A stretch of 64,000 nt of DNA from assembly GCA_964035015.1 (NCBI GenBank), contig CAXIUP010000114.1, positions 53,501 to 117,500 of the forward strand, read 5' to 3'. The DNA is from Corallium rubrum. Its lineage: Eukaryota; Cnidaria; Anthozoa; Scleralcyonacea; Coralliidae. The position numbers and the translations under genes are program-made. Positions 35,394-46,371 of the stretch are shown here, piece after piece. The first letter of the stretch is position 1. Every line of letters begins with the position of its first letter. The notes under the pieces were generated by a model that searched no databases, was not told the origin of the DNA, and worked only from the letters and a program-made list of their open reading frames with translations.

Positions 35394-35877
35394 ACAATTA
35401 AAATGTTAAGTGTTAAAATGTTAAGTGAAATCATCTGGCACAATGGTGTGGAATGTCATATAAAAATTAATGAACAAAGACTTGTATAAATACACTGTCT
35501 GCCCCTCGAAATGTCGCTAAGCCTTTTGTGGCCTTGATATATACTTCCAGCAACAAATAGAGTTGTGTTTGATATAATAGTATAGTAGATATAATAGTAT
35601 ACACTTATTTCTCTTTAATAAATCAATATATTCCAGCGCCAAACTTACTAAGAAACGAGCGCATAATTTAATAATGCCTGCCGCTGATCGGTAGACATTG
35701 CGTATACCGAAGATCATCGCCCACGAAATCCTAAATCGAGTTTGTGAACGCATATAAATTCAGCCCAGACCTCGTCAAGATTAGTGAGCTGCTCGCCTTA
35801 CGGCTCGCAGCAATTACTCTTTACAGTACAGACCAACGGATGGAAAACATAAAAATTCTATTCGTGCCCAAATATTC

Positions 35878-35947
35878 AATTTATGCCTTTCCATCGTGTC
35901 TTTGACTATTAATATGTGCACTGCATTACCTGAGCTCTGTTTACTGG
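35878..35947 (+). repeat. ~68-bp direct duplication, copy 2
   Basis: Matches 34594-34662. This copy runs straight into the long simple-repeat tract. Confidence 0.9.
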
Positions 35948-35953
35948 GTATAT

Positions 35954-36120
<167 letters not shown>

Positions 36121-36930
36121 CATACATACACATACGTACGTACGTACGTACGTACGTACGCACGTACGCACGTACGCACGTACGCACGTACGCACGTACG
36201 CACGTACGCACGTACGCACGTACGCACGTACGCACGTACGCACGTACGCACGTACGCACGTACGCACGTACGCACGCACGTCGCACGTACGCACGTACGC
36301 ACGTACGCACGTACCGTACGCACGTACGCACAGTACGCACGTACGCACGTACGCACGTACGCACGTACGCACGTACGCACGTACGCACGTACGCACGTAC
36401 GCACGTACGCACGTACGCACGTACGCACGTACGCACGTACGCACGTACGCACGTACGCACGTACGCACGTACGCACGTACGCACGTACGCACGTACGCAC
36501 GTACGCACGTACGCACGTACGCACGTACGCACGTACGCACGTACGCACGTACGCACGTACGCACGTACGCACGTACGCACGTACGCACGTACGCACGTAC
36601 ACGTACGCACGTACGCACGAGCACGTACGCACGTACGCACGTACGCACGTACGCACGTACGCACGTACGCACGTACGCACGTACGCACGTACGCACGTAC
36701 GCACGTACGCACGTACGCACGTACGCACGTACGCACGTACGCACGTACGCACGTACGCACGTACGCACGTACGCACGTACGCACGTACGCACGTACGCAC
36801 GTACGCACGTACGCACGTACGCACGTACGCACGTACGCACGTACGCACGTACGCACGTACGCACGTACGCACGTACGTACGTACGTACGTACATACATAC
36901 ATACATACATACATACATACATACATGCAT
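36121..36930 (+). repeat. (ACGTACGC)n octamer array
   Basis: About 90 copies of an 8-bp unit (rotation CGTACGCA), with ACGT and CATA edges and a few irregular units near 36270-36330 and 36600-36620. All frames are open for hundreds of codons because the unit lacks stops; I do not regard these as genes. Confidence 0.97.
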
Positions 36931-37007
36931 ACGTATTACGTATTACGTATTATATATATATATTTTCACAAACATATTATAAGCACTCTTAAATAAAGAG
37001 ATCCTGC

Positions 37008-37290
37008 TTACACAGATGTTCCCGACATGACTTGGTCACCACCCGATAAAAGCTGAGGATGCTTGACTGTTGGGACTCCTTGAGCATATGCGAGCATCTT
37101 CGCAGTTAATGATTTACCAACAGATTTGCTCTGGTATATATTGTATTGGCATGCAGAGAACTATTCATTTGTACAATTACCCGCATTTTCATCAGCATCG
37201 CCACATCTCATAAGCCTAAGACAGACAAACGATGCTGCTTCCAAAAACGACTTCTGGTTTACTCCCAAGCAATGAGAAAGATCTATGAAT
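37008..37290 (-). CDS. Two exon-like pieces of an unrecognised minus-strand gene
   Basis: Piece 37290-37181 (after TTAATCACAG, ending at GCGG|GTAATT) reads FIDLSHCLGVNQKSFLEAA...LRLMRCGDADENAG. Piece 37130-37008 (after ATATACCAG) reads SKSVGKSLTAKMLAYAQG...LLSGGDQVMSGTSV and a stop. The second has a GKS-like loop, but that is not enough to call an NTPase. Junction phases do not match perfectly, so a boundary is misplaced or the gene is damaged. It may be the 3' part of the gene whose 5' exons are at 56273-51646. Confidence 0.4.
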
Positions 37291-37648
37291 CTGTGATTAA
37301 GAAAAATATGTGTTAATCGTAGAATGCAGTGTATATGTAATGTATGTTGTAATATTCAACGCAAGGCTGTTAGGCATATTGGAATGGCTCATGATTGGCC
37401 TGCTGGCCTGACTTGCTAGGATAGTTAAATTGTATATATTTATTGGTTCTCACGTCAAAACTACTCAGGTCTTTAACAAAGTTTAGAAGTGAGAAACAAC
37501 TGTAGAAAATTCTGAAAGATTGATACGTTACTCAATCGTTCTTGAAAAACTAATCTGAATTTTATGTAGCATTTTCCAATTGGTGTATACTGGTCTTGGA
37601 CTTATTACCGGTTTCATTGGAGTAGGACTTCTGGTTAATCTTTAATCG

Positions 37649-37741
37649 AAGGCATGGCGGCACGGCACTATATGTCACTGAATTTATATTTTCATTCTCA
37701 AGGCATGAAGGCACGGTGGCACGGCTCTATATGTCACTGAA
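37649..37741 (+). repeat. ~50-bp tandem duplication
   Basis: AAGGCATG...GGCACGGC.CTATATGTCACTGAATT occurs twice (37649-37684 and 37700-37741 regions). Nothing else is seen in 37291-37995. Confidence 0.7.
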
Positions 37742-38019
37742 TTCAGTGATTATTGCCATAAATTAAGTGTTTACTCAGTTTGCTCAAATCAACTCAGTCG
37801 ATTTTCTAAGTTTGTGCCGTCGGTAATTCTACTGTAGTCATGGTAACCCGATAACAACCCATATTAATATCCCTATTTTAAGCTTGTCCCTATTGCAGAT
37901 AATTGCAATATAAGGCACGATGGAACGCGTGCTTCAAATTTTTTTCGGAAGTGTTCCGTGTATTTTAGGCATGGCATAGTAATTATAATTTACCTCACAG
38001 GATGAAATTGTAGCTTTTT

Positions 38020-38345
38020 TCACCTTTACGCAATGTGTTAAACGTGCTAAATTCATCTATAAAACTATAATGTGTCGATTAAAGGGAATAAAGGGCAAAT
38101 CAACCTTTACTTGCATTTACTGCTATTTAAAGGCGCATTTAATACTGCCAAACCTTTAATAGAATATAAACGTGTATTAAAGAGCTTGTAAAGCAAACCC
38201 AACCTTTTATTACCTTTATACCAAGTGCTAAACAAATTAAAGGCATCAATAAATTTTTATTACAAGGTTTAAAGTAAAAAAAAAGACTACTGACTTTTTG
38301 CTCGCCTTTACTGCTATTTAAAGACACATTTAATAGCGTCAAACG
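38020..38345 (+). repeat. TTAAAG-rich subterminal repeats, left
   Basis: Many TTTAAAGG/CCTTTA motifs in both orientations. CTTTACT...TGCTATTTAAAG.CACATTTAATA occurs twice (near 38104 and 38304). Confidence 0.7.
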
Positions 38346-38572
38346 AAACTATTTTAATTTTTATAAGGAATGTTAATGATTTAGAATGATTTAGGGGGAT
38401 TGAGAAGGATAAAAGGGACAGGCAGAACTTGTGTTTCCGGGTTTCTTTGGAAACATGAACAGCGTGACAGCGTCGTTGTTCTTGTTCACTTCACTGTTCA
38501 CCGAGCGTTCACAAGGTTGCTGTTGGCTTCTCTTTCAAGTTTGTCTTTGATTTGTTTGCTAAGTTCGCTAAT

Positions 38573-41500
38573 ATGAATCCTTCCTTGGATCCGACTTACG
38601 TTTTCTGCACTCACTGCAACGAAGATGTGTCAGAATCTACATATAGACGACATTTGTCTTTGCAATCAAGGCAGAAACATCGATTGGACTCATCGTCATC
38701 TGGTACAGACGGCGACGATTCAGATCGCCCAGCCGGCCCAGGTAACTCATTAATATTCTTTTAAATCTAACTCAAAGTTTCTTTTCGCTAGAAGAAGTTC
38801 CTTACCTGTTTGTTTAATAAAATTTAAATTTCTTGCGTTATTATAGCTGATGAAGTGATCGAAGTCGATGTTCTTGAGGAGCAAATACAAAGTTCCGTTA
38901 GTGCGGGATGCCTTTATTCTGAAGATAATTGTCAGGTAATCAATACTACATTCTTATCTTATTGTATTTTGGGTATAAAAGGAATCATACATTTGTATTA
39001 TGTGCGGTGTATCAATCTTCACAAAAACAATAGGCTCTGTTCCATCATAATTAGTGTATTTATCGAGAGAGAGGGGGGGGGGGGGGTCATGATTTTACAA
39101 CAATAAGTTTTAGGGGGCCTTCAAAAACTACCTAAACAATAAAACATTGAGGTACAATATGTGAGGAACAGTCTGAGATGGCTTGACATGTACTGTACAC
39201 CACAGCACATTAATTTGCCCTGTGGTCTGTTAGCTCTCGTTTCATGTACAGGAATTCCTGTTGACAAATATCACCAACCACTGATGAATTGGCCAATAAG
39301 ATCATAAATCATATCAGAATTTAGTGCAGATAAATTTTGATTTTTCTTGATTGGCTCATCCCTACTTTTGGGAGAGATTTGCTAATTGTTCAACAATGTT
39401 TGCCTATGCAAAGCCATGCACGACTAGCTACAGTATGATGAGGATTAACTCTATCTTATCCGAATTGGTCTTTAGAATTTTATGCTGGCCAATGCCAGAT
39501 GATTTTATTCACTTGTGGAGCAGCCCTCGGACAGGAATGAGTTGTACTGACTATCTATTTAATATTTGTTGTCCGAATTGGTCTTTAGTATTTTATTCTA
39601 GCTAATGCCAGACATTTTTTCACCTGTGGGGCAGCCCTCGGACAGGAATGAGTTAAAACAAAAAATTATCAAACCATATGCTGCATACATTGGTGTAGTC
39701 TGATCATGCATAATTGCCCATATTATAAAAAAATTAGCCAAATAGTACTTAAAGTAAACACAAGGATGCAATTGCAATTGTACATTGTTGTTTAGTTTTC
39801 ATCCACTTTGAAGAAATGAGATGACTATTGACTATATACTGTACCATACATTAATTATCTTGCAATGCCTTTTCACATTATCAGTGCAAGATATGCACAT
39901 ACAGTATGATTGGTATTTTGTGGTATTTTAATTACTGGTAATTTGTTGAGAAGGGTTTCAGTTTGTAGAAATAAAGTTTATTTACTAATTGAATTTCCAT
40001 AATAAATTTCATTAATAATGTGTGAAATACTGAGATGCAAAATTAATTTACATGTACTTGTATTACCCAGAGCCTCAGAGGATTAAGTCAGTTCAATTTA
40101 GAGAAATATTTACCTTTGTACAGTAGTATTAATGCATAAGAGGGGGGTACTGTATGTATGCTCCCTAAGCCCCTATCAAAAAGTATGGAAGCATTGTTAA
40201 CATTCAGATCCAAGGCAAGTATTGAATGAAATACTACCCTGTGGGATATCCCAAGAAAGAAAAATAATTTATATATAAATACAGTATTAAACAATAATAC
40301 ATTACATGCACTGTATGTATTAATAATAACAAGACACCTGGGTCAGACATTCACATGGGCTACTGGCAAGTATGCAGGGCCTGAATCGAAGGCTGAATGT
40401 GGCACATACTTCACACTGAACATATTTACGATCAAGGGAGTTGTCAGCCACATGACTGTTAAAGTGTATATGAAATGAAAATTAAGTTTGTATAATTTGG
40501 AAGAACTCTCGAAATGGTAAAGTAACATCTGCTACAGTTTTTCCATATCTTACTTCGTTCTTGAGATATTACTGTTTGTTTCATATGTAAATGATCACAC
40601 TGCATACGTCACATTGTATAATGAGTTACTGAGAAATCGTACATATCACTGATATTGATCTGTTAAATCGCTTGAGCCTGTACTTGTTTAAAGTCATGAG
40701 ACAAATACACCCACATACCCAGTTTCGTGTGATTTTGTTCAATAACTTCAATGGTATTCCTGGTTTTCCAACTACAGTACTCATTATTCAATACAAACTT
40801 AATTTTCATTTCATGTACACTTTAAATTACAAAGTCCGTCAGTCAGTTTGAAATCTACCAACAACATACAAGAACACCTTGATCAAAAGGCAAAGCTGTT
40901 CAATTTTTTGACTAACTCCAAAAGCGAAAGGAGCAAAGAACTTACAACATGCCTCACAGCCTCACTCAGTCACACAGCTAACATTAACTCACTGGAAGCA
41001 TGAATAGTACCAGAAGTACTGTAAATTGTGCAGAAATGCAATTTTGTGACACAGAAAAAAAATACAAACACAGAAACTGAGCTGAAACCCAGACTCATTC
41101 TACCATAGTAGCACGAGTACTACATTACATACAGTGTATTATGTAATATGTAAAGGCCGACAATGAGGACTAGACCGGGTTTTCAAGTACGAGGAATTCG
41201 TTCCAGTCCGAGGCGAAGCCGAGGACTGCAACAAATTCCGAGTACTTGAAAACCCGGTCTAGTCCGAATTGGAGGCCTTTACATGACTTCTCAAAATCAC
41301 TTGGTGTATTCCCAAAATGAATTAGTGCATTAGTAATTAGTGTATGGATGAATAACCGATTGTGTGAAGTAATATTTCAAGTCCAAGGACTTGAAAGTCC
41401 TTGGACTGGAAATAATATTTCAAGTCCTCTGCCCAGTACTTCCCTGGTATTTCAAGTCCCTTCGCGTGGTGCAATTCAGCGCTTCTGATTGATTGATTAT

Positions 41501-41865
41501 CTCATGAATTATTAATGAGTTTGAGAAGGTAATGTAATAAATTAATGTGTTTTAAACTGTTTACTTTTTATTAGGAAAGTGTTGAAGTAAGTCATGAGAC
41601 TGAAGATGATGAAAATCTTCCTGAGCAAGAGGACAGGGTTTCTGATGATGATGATAGTGATGGTGACTATGATGATTCAGGTGATGAAGTTTGGACTGAT
41701 ATTCCAGAAAATTTGCTTCAGCAAGATATCCTTTCAGCCCCTCCTCTTCCAGACCCAACACCAAAGCAGAAGAGGTTACACTTTGTCAGTTCAATTATGG
41801 AACTATATCAATATTCAACCAACAATTTGGTTCAACAATGGCATACAGAAGTAGGAGATCTACAG
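38573..41865 (+). CDS. Zinc-finger/acidic protein, partial, possibly transposase N-terminus
   Basis: Exons 38573-38741, 38847-38935 and 41575-41865 join in phase (1, 0). ATG at 38573. The N-terminus has a C-x2-C...H finger (YVFCTHCNEDVSESTYRRHL), then Ser/Asp-rich and acidic stretches (RVSDDDDSDGDYDDSGDE), then PPLPDPTPKQKRLHFVSSI and an aromatic-rich helix. The finger-acidic-'DPTP' layout recalls the beginning of animal EnSpm/CACTA transposases, from memory. The last exon ends at a proper donor (CAG|GTATCA), but no catalytic exon follows; a MITE and microsatellites occupy the space. So it is truncated, or its 3' part was lost. Confidence 0.55.
39446..39656 (-). mobile_element. Two tandem ~100-bp elements (same family as 11813-12155)
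   Basis: Two copies each end CGGACAGGAATGAGTT and begin with TCCGAATTGGTCTTTAG, the reverse of the elements inside the 170-bp satellite. In the long intron 38936-41574. A degraded related piece lies near 33346-33395. Confidence 0.7.
41150..41282. mobile_element. Near-perfect foldback element
   Basis: GTAAAGGCC ends, with arms containing ACTAGACCGGGTTTTCAAGT and its exact inverse ACTTGAAAACCCGGTCTAGT. The small core is itself palindromic (AGTCCGAGG...). Would form a ~60-bp stem. Confidence 0.8.
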
Positions 41866-42250
41866 GTATCATTAAAAAAATTACATGTACATGTACTACA
41901 ATGTAGTATTTTTTTTAAAATTCCACACATCCAGAATGTTGGATTGTATTATTAACAAACAAACAGCCTTCCCACTTTTGTAATAAAATTTCATATAGAT
42001 TAATTGCAAATTAATGAGGCTTTATCAGGTCTGACATCACGGACGTTATGCCTTCTTCTAATTGGCCAATAATTAGGACTGCCTACCAAAACATTATTGG
42101 CCAATCATCAGAAGACATGACATATTTTTTACTCTATTACGCATATTTATTGTAAACATAATGTACAGTACTGTAATTGTGCAGTACTGTAATTGTGCAA
42201 ATTGAAAAGCTGTGACATTTTCATGCAATTCGATAATAATTCTTAGACAG

Positions 42251-42526
42251 CAAGGCTCAAAATAACGTTTCATGTTATGCTGGTCATGGTGACGGGTCAG
42301 TTCCAATTGTAACCGGTCAAAGGTGATTTTTGACCTGTCAAATTTCACGATGCACCCTACCCCCCACCCCCCCACCCCCAAAAAAACCAAAACAAACCCA
42401 AACAAACACAAAAAACAAAAAAACAAACAAACAAAAAACAAACAAAACAAACAAACAAAAAACCCCAATAAAAACAACAACAAAAAACTGCAACACGACA
42501 CAACACAACATGTAAAGTATATTCTA

Positions 42527-42587
<61 letters not shown>

Positions 42588-42808
42588 CTAGTACTGATAT
42601 GAATGTTTGTCATAAAAAGGAAATGCATGGGTCTTCATGGGTCTACAACAGCACAACCACAATCATTTAAGTTCCTTCAAATGGAAGTAATAAAATTAAA
42701 TGCAAGTAACATGACTGGTCAAAATGACCAGCATTATACAAATTTGACTGGTCACATTAAAAATTTGGCTGGTCATTGACCGGTGACTGGCCGTTATTTT
42801 GAGCCCTG
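42251..42808. mobile_element. MITE with AAAATAACG ends and internal microsatellites
   Basis: Left CAAGGCTCAAAATAACG, right CGTTATTTTGAGCCCTG, inverse with one mismatch; flanks GACAG and GACAA may be an imperfect 5-bp duplication. TGACTGGTC-like motifs recur near the right end. It includes a C/A-rich tract (42360-42490) and (TA)n (42531-42585). It lies where further exons of the preceding gene would be expected. Confidence 0.7.
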
Positions 42809-43076
42809 GACAAGAATTGAACCTGTAACCTTCTGATTGCTGGTGGGATGTATTGATTCAGTTTCAATTGTTATGCACATTTTAATGCAGATTTCTAATT
42901 ACTTGCAGTCCTCTTCTTTTTGTGCATGCAATCGCATGCGCATGCATCTACATACTGTATGGTGCGATCTTTCACAGACACTAATAGTGCTGGCAAAACT
43001 GACTTTGGGAGAACACTGAATGTACTTGTTAATGGTATTGTACTGTACTGTAGTTACTATTAAAACATTAATTTTT

Positions 43077-45769
43077 TTAATTTGATATTGTGTGAAGGCT
43101 TGAAATTATTTTAATGATGTTTGGTCTTTTTTCTGGTGTACCATGAATGCATTGTTTTGCTATGTCCTGAAGTTGTGGTGAGCGGTTGTAAAAACATATA
43201 AGTGAAATAACCTGACCAAGGGAATATATGTCACTGGCTGGTGATTGGGTACGGTTTCCCCACACAACCTCTGGTGCAATATGCTTGTAGCGGGTAGTGT
43301 ATTTCTCTTTCTCCTTTAACGTCAAGTTGTACTTCTTTGCCTGGCTTATTTTTTTCATTTTGCCAAAATCTATTATTACAGGCAAATACATACCAGATTC
43401 ATTTCTGATAACAATATTGTCACTTTTGATGTCACAGTGAATAAACCCATTGCTGTGAATATGCGAGAGAGCCTCCGATATCTTTGCTAGTATCCTTGAC
43501 CAATTTTGGACATCTAAGGGCAGCTTACCCTTGGTGGCACTTGCAATTGTGACACACTGACCATCAATGCCATAAAATTCACTGACCAGGAAGAATGGCT
43601 TGGCAGTGACATTCATCCCAAAAACAAAAGGTAAACCTGTTGTAAAAAAATTTAAAAAAACTTTAAATTTTTTGTATCACTCCTGAAAATCTTGTACACC
43701 TTTAAAAATCTGAAAATACAAAAAAATCTCAAAAAAATCAAAAAAACTCTCAGAAAATCACCTAAAATTCTAGAAAAAATCCTCCAAAAATTCCCCCAAA
43801 GCCCAAAAACCTCACAGGATTTTGAAAATCCCAAAAATCTCATACACATTTTCTGGAGTGCTACACCCCTCTAAAGTACTGATAATGTTGAAATATATTA
43901 TAGGGACCTAAAATTGGTAGTTAAATACCTGGATGATCAAAAGAATTTATCATCATGGCCTCTTTTTCAACATCTGATGCTAATGATCGACTGTTGTAGT
44001 ATTTGACAGCAACAATATGACCTCGGTAAATCTTCTTTATGCACAACCCAAATGTACCTTCTCCAATCTTACTGCTTTTGCATTCTGTCAAATCTTTGAT
44101 GTTTTTTCTGTCTATATGGTGCACGTGTCTTCAAAAGCAAAATAAAAAATAGCTAAACCTTACCCTTCTCAAAGGGAAATTACTAGAAACTATATTAAAT
44201 ATATTTTTATACAAGTAATTTCTCTTAAAAATATAATATTTACTGTTGTACTAAACTACTAAAATTACTATAGTGAAAATGTATTGCACACTCTTTGTGG
44301 GATTGGGGATGGGTACCCAAATTAGAAAATACTTGGGGATGGAACAACATGAGGGGGGGGGGGGCTTGGAAGGGTGAGACACCCCTCAATCTCTCAGAAA
44401 ATCCTATCTCGATGGGCAAATATCAAAATAACCTGCTTGGTGGTCAACCTTATGTCAGGAAAGTTGATTGGTGCAAAAACTGTAGGTTGTAATTATTATC
44501 CAGTTGTTTTAGATTTATTCTTTGAAAGTTTGCATGGCAATTAATAATAGCATTCAAGATAAGTTTCGTGGAAAGACCATGTTTAATATTTATTTGTTAA
44601 TCTTTTGGCCTGTTGACTGAGGTCATCATCAGAGCAATACAATAACAGCTACAATGTATAGCCAACAGCTTGTTATATTGCTCTGATGAAGGCCTGAGTC
44701 AACAGGATAAAAGCTTAGTAAATAAATATTAAATGTCACTGGTGTTCCCACAAAACTTGTCTTGAATGTTTTAGATTTCAAAACTTGGTTGTAATTATAC
44801 TATTCAGGTGAACCCTAATAATTGGAAACCACTGAAATCACACCCTATTTTGGCTGCCAAAATATCTCATTCCCCTCTCTAATTGTAATACACAAGTTTC
44901 ACTCCTGAAACCACTGTTTTATAGTGACAAATCAAGAAATAGCTTGATCTGATACTCTAGACAGTGCCATTTGATTGTGTTTTATGCCAAAAGTCAAATG
45001 CCCAAGTGTTTGCCCAGGGGGTGGGGTGGGGGTAGTGCAGATGGATACATAATATGGCAGGTCACAACTTAATATTATAATTTATATACTATTAAAACAT
45101 GTACTATTTGACTTGGTATTCTTCACGCAACACAGCACGCTGCTCTCGATCAGTTCTAGTTTTATATTTTATAATAAATACAATGGTCAACTTTTTAAAA
45201 AAGAAAAATATAATAAAAATTAATATGGAACTTGTACAATAAGTTATATCTAAATACTTTTAGATTGAGCCATAATACACTGAATCACTAATTTATACCA
45301 TGCAAGTATCTCCCTCCAAAACGAGATAGATATGCTTTTAGAGATTATTCGGCACATAATACACATGTGCTCAATAATGTACTTACAAATTGCTCGTAGT
45401 TCGTAACATTTTCTCCTTGTCCCATTTTCGCCAGAAATCAATTGCGCGGTTTCTTTCTTTACCAGCTCGTATTTTTAGATGCTTTAATTTCTTTTCTTGA
45501 TCGACAAATGTTTTGTCTATTTTTTTAGCCATCTTATCTCTTTTCTCTTGTCGTGATAGTCGTTTCTTCTTTTCTCGTTCTTTCTTGTTACGTTTACGTC
45601 TTTTGCGACGTATTTCCTCGATCGTATTGCTGCGAGATAGACGACGTTGCTTCGCAGGCAATTCGCTCTGAATCGCTGGTGGCACCGAGATTTCTCCCGG
45701 ACCGTGACGTATTCCACTGTTAGCAAGTGCGCCACTCGCTGTGTGGGATGCCAGGTTAAAATGCGCCAT
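43077..45769 (-). CDS. Protein kinase with basic coiled-coil N-terminus
   Basis: Exons 45769-45387, 44128-43929 and 43636-43077 join in phase (tt|a, g|gt). The start is taken at 45769 (MAHFNLASH), about 130 bp after a TATATAA box at 45907-45901; the frame extends to 45991, but that part precedes the box. The first ~125 residues end in a long Lys/Arg/Glu-rich segment likely to be helical and possibly nuclear. The kinase domain has a glycine loop (GEGTFGLC), the VAVKYY lysine, an alpha-C glutamate region (VEKEAMM), a catalytic loop FIHCDIKSDNIVI (HCD in place of HRD, with D, K and N kept), IDFG, APEV and SDIYSLGQVI. All core residues appear present, so it could be active, phosphorylating Ser/Thr or Tyr. 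Subfamily not assigned; somewhat TKL-like. Confidence 0.85.
43640..43920. repeat. A-rich low-complexity intron sequence
   Basis: Intron 2 of the kinase gene is a degenerate run of short AAAATC-type units. Confidence 0.6.
44551..44768. mobile_element. Inverted-repeat element in kinase intron 1
   Basis: Ends CATTCAAGATAAGTTT and AAACTTGTCTTGAATG are inverse, and most of the two ~100-bp halves pair (for example GCTCTGATGA with TCATCAGAGC). Confidence 0.75.
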
Positions 45770-45900
45770 TCCAACCGACTTTACGTAAACTCTTACCACC
45801 AGATGAAACAGAAACGAATCACTGTTCAGTTTAATACTCGTAGTCGTATGATCAGGATAAGACTCGAGACGAATGAAACTTCCCGCGCCCGCGCTTTGTT

Positions 45901-45907
45901 TTATATA
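45901..45907 (-). promoter_or_regulatory. TATA box of the kinase gene
   Basis: The minus strand reads TATATAA inside a GC-rich context, ~130 bp upstream of the ATG at 45769. The opposite gene starts at 46372, so 45910-46370 is probably a shared divergent promoter region. Confidence 0.5.
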
Positions 45908-46371
45908 AGGCGCTGCGGGGTCCCGCGGGGGAAATGCAAATTGTCCCCTCTCCAGAGCAAATACAAATTGAACAATGATCTGTTCAGTCATTCTACGTTT
46001 ATATCAACACATATGGAAAATTTCACGTAATACAAACTTACTGCTATTCCATCGAACTGAACAGGTGATGTTGATAACATAGATAATTCTGTATTTTAGC
46101 ATTACCAGACTATTTTCTTGCCCAGGTGTTAGTTATTTTGCGACTGTGGGGCAGTGGGTCCTCATCGTCATAACAAAACATCTGTCTTGTTCCTGCTGCG
46201 TTAATAAGGGGAGATCCAATGAAATTATTTTGGTGAATTCCCGCTCAATTTTTGATTTCGGAATACCCACAACAACGGTTCATACAGTTCAAGGTTCACA
46301 GTTGAGTTGGTTCTCTTAGTTGCAAGTTGCTATCGTTCAGTGCTTGTATTAAGATACTGTATTATTTCGAG

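Noticed and set aside
37008..37130. P-loop NTPase call from VGKS
   Set aside because: Only a GKS triplet without a proper G-x4-GK-S/T loop or Walker B; the exon is too short to judge.
45770..45991. Longer N-terminus of the kinase from 45991
   Set aside because: A TATA box lies inside this stretch, so the upstream ATG is probably not transcribed.
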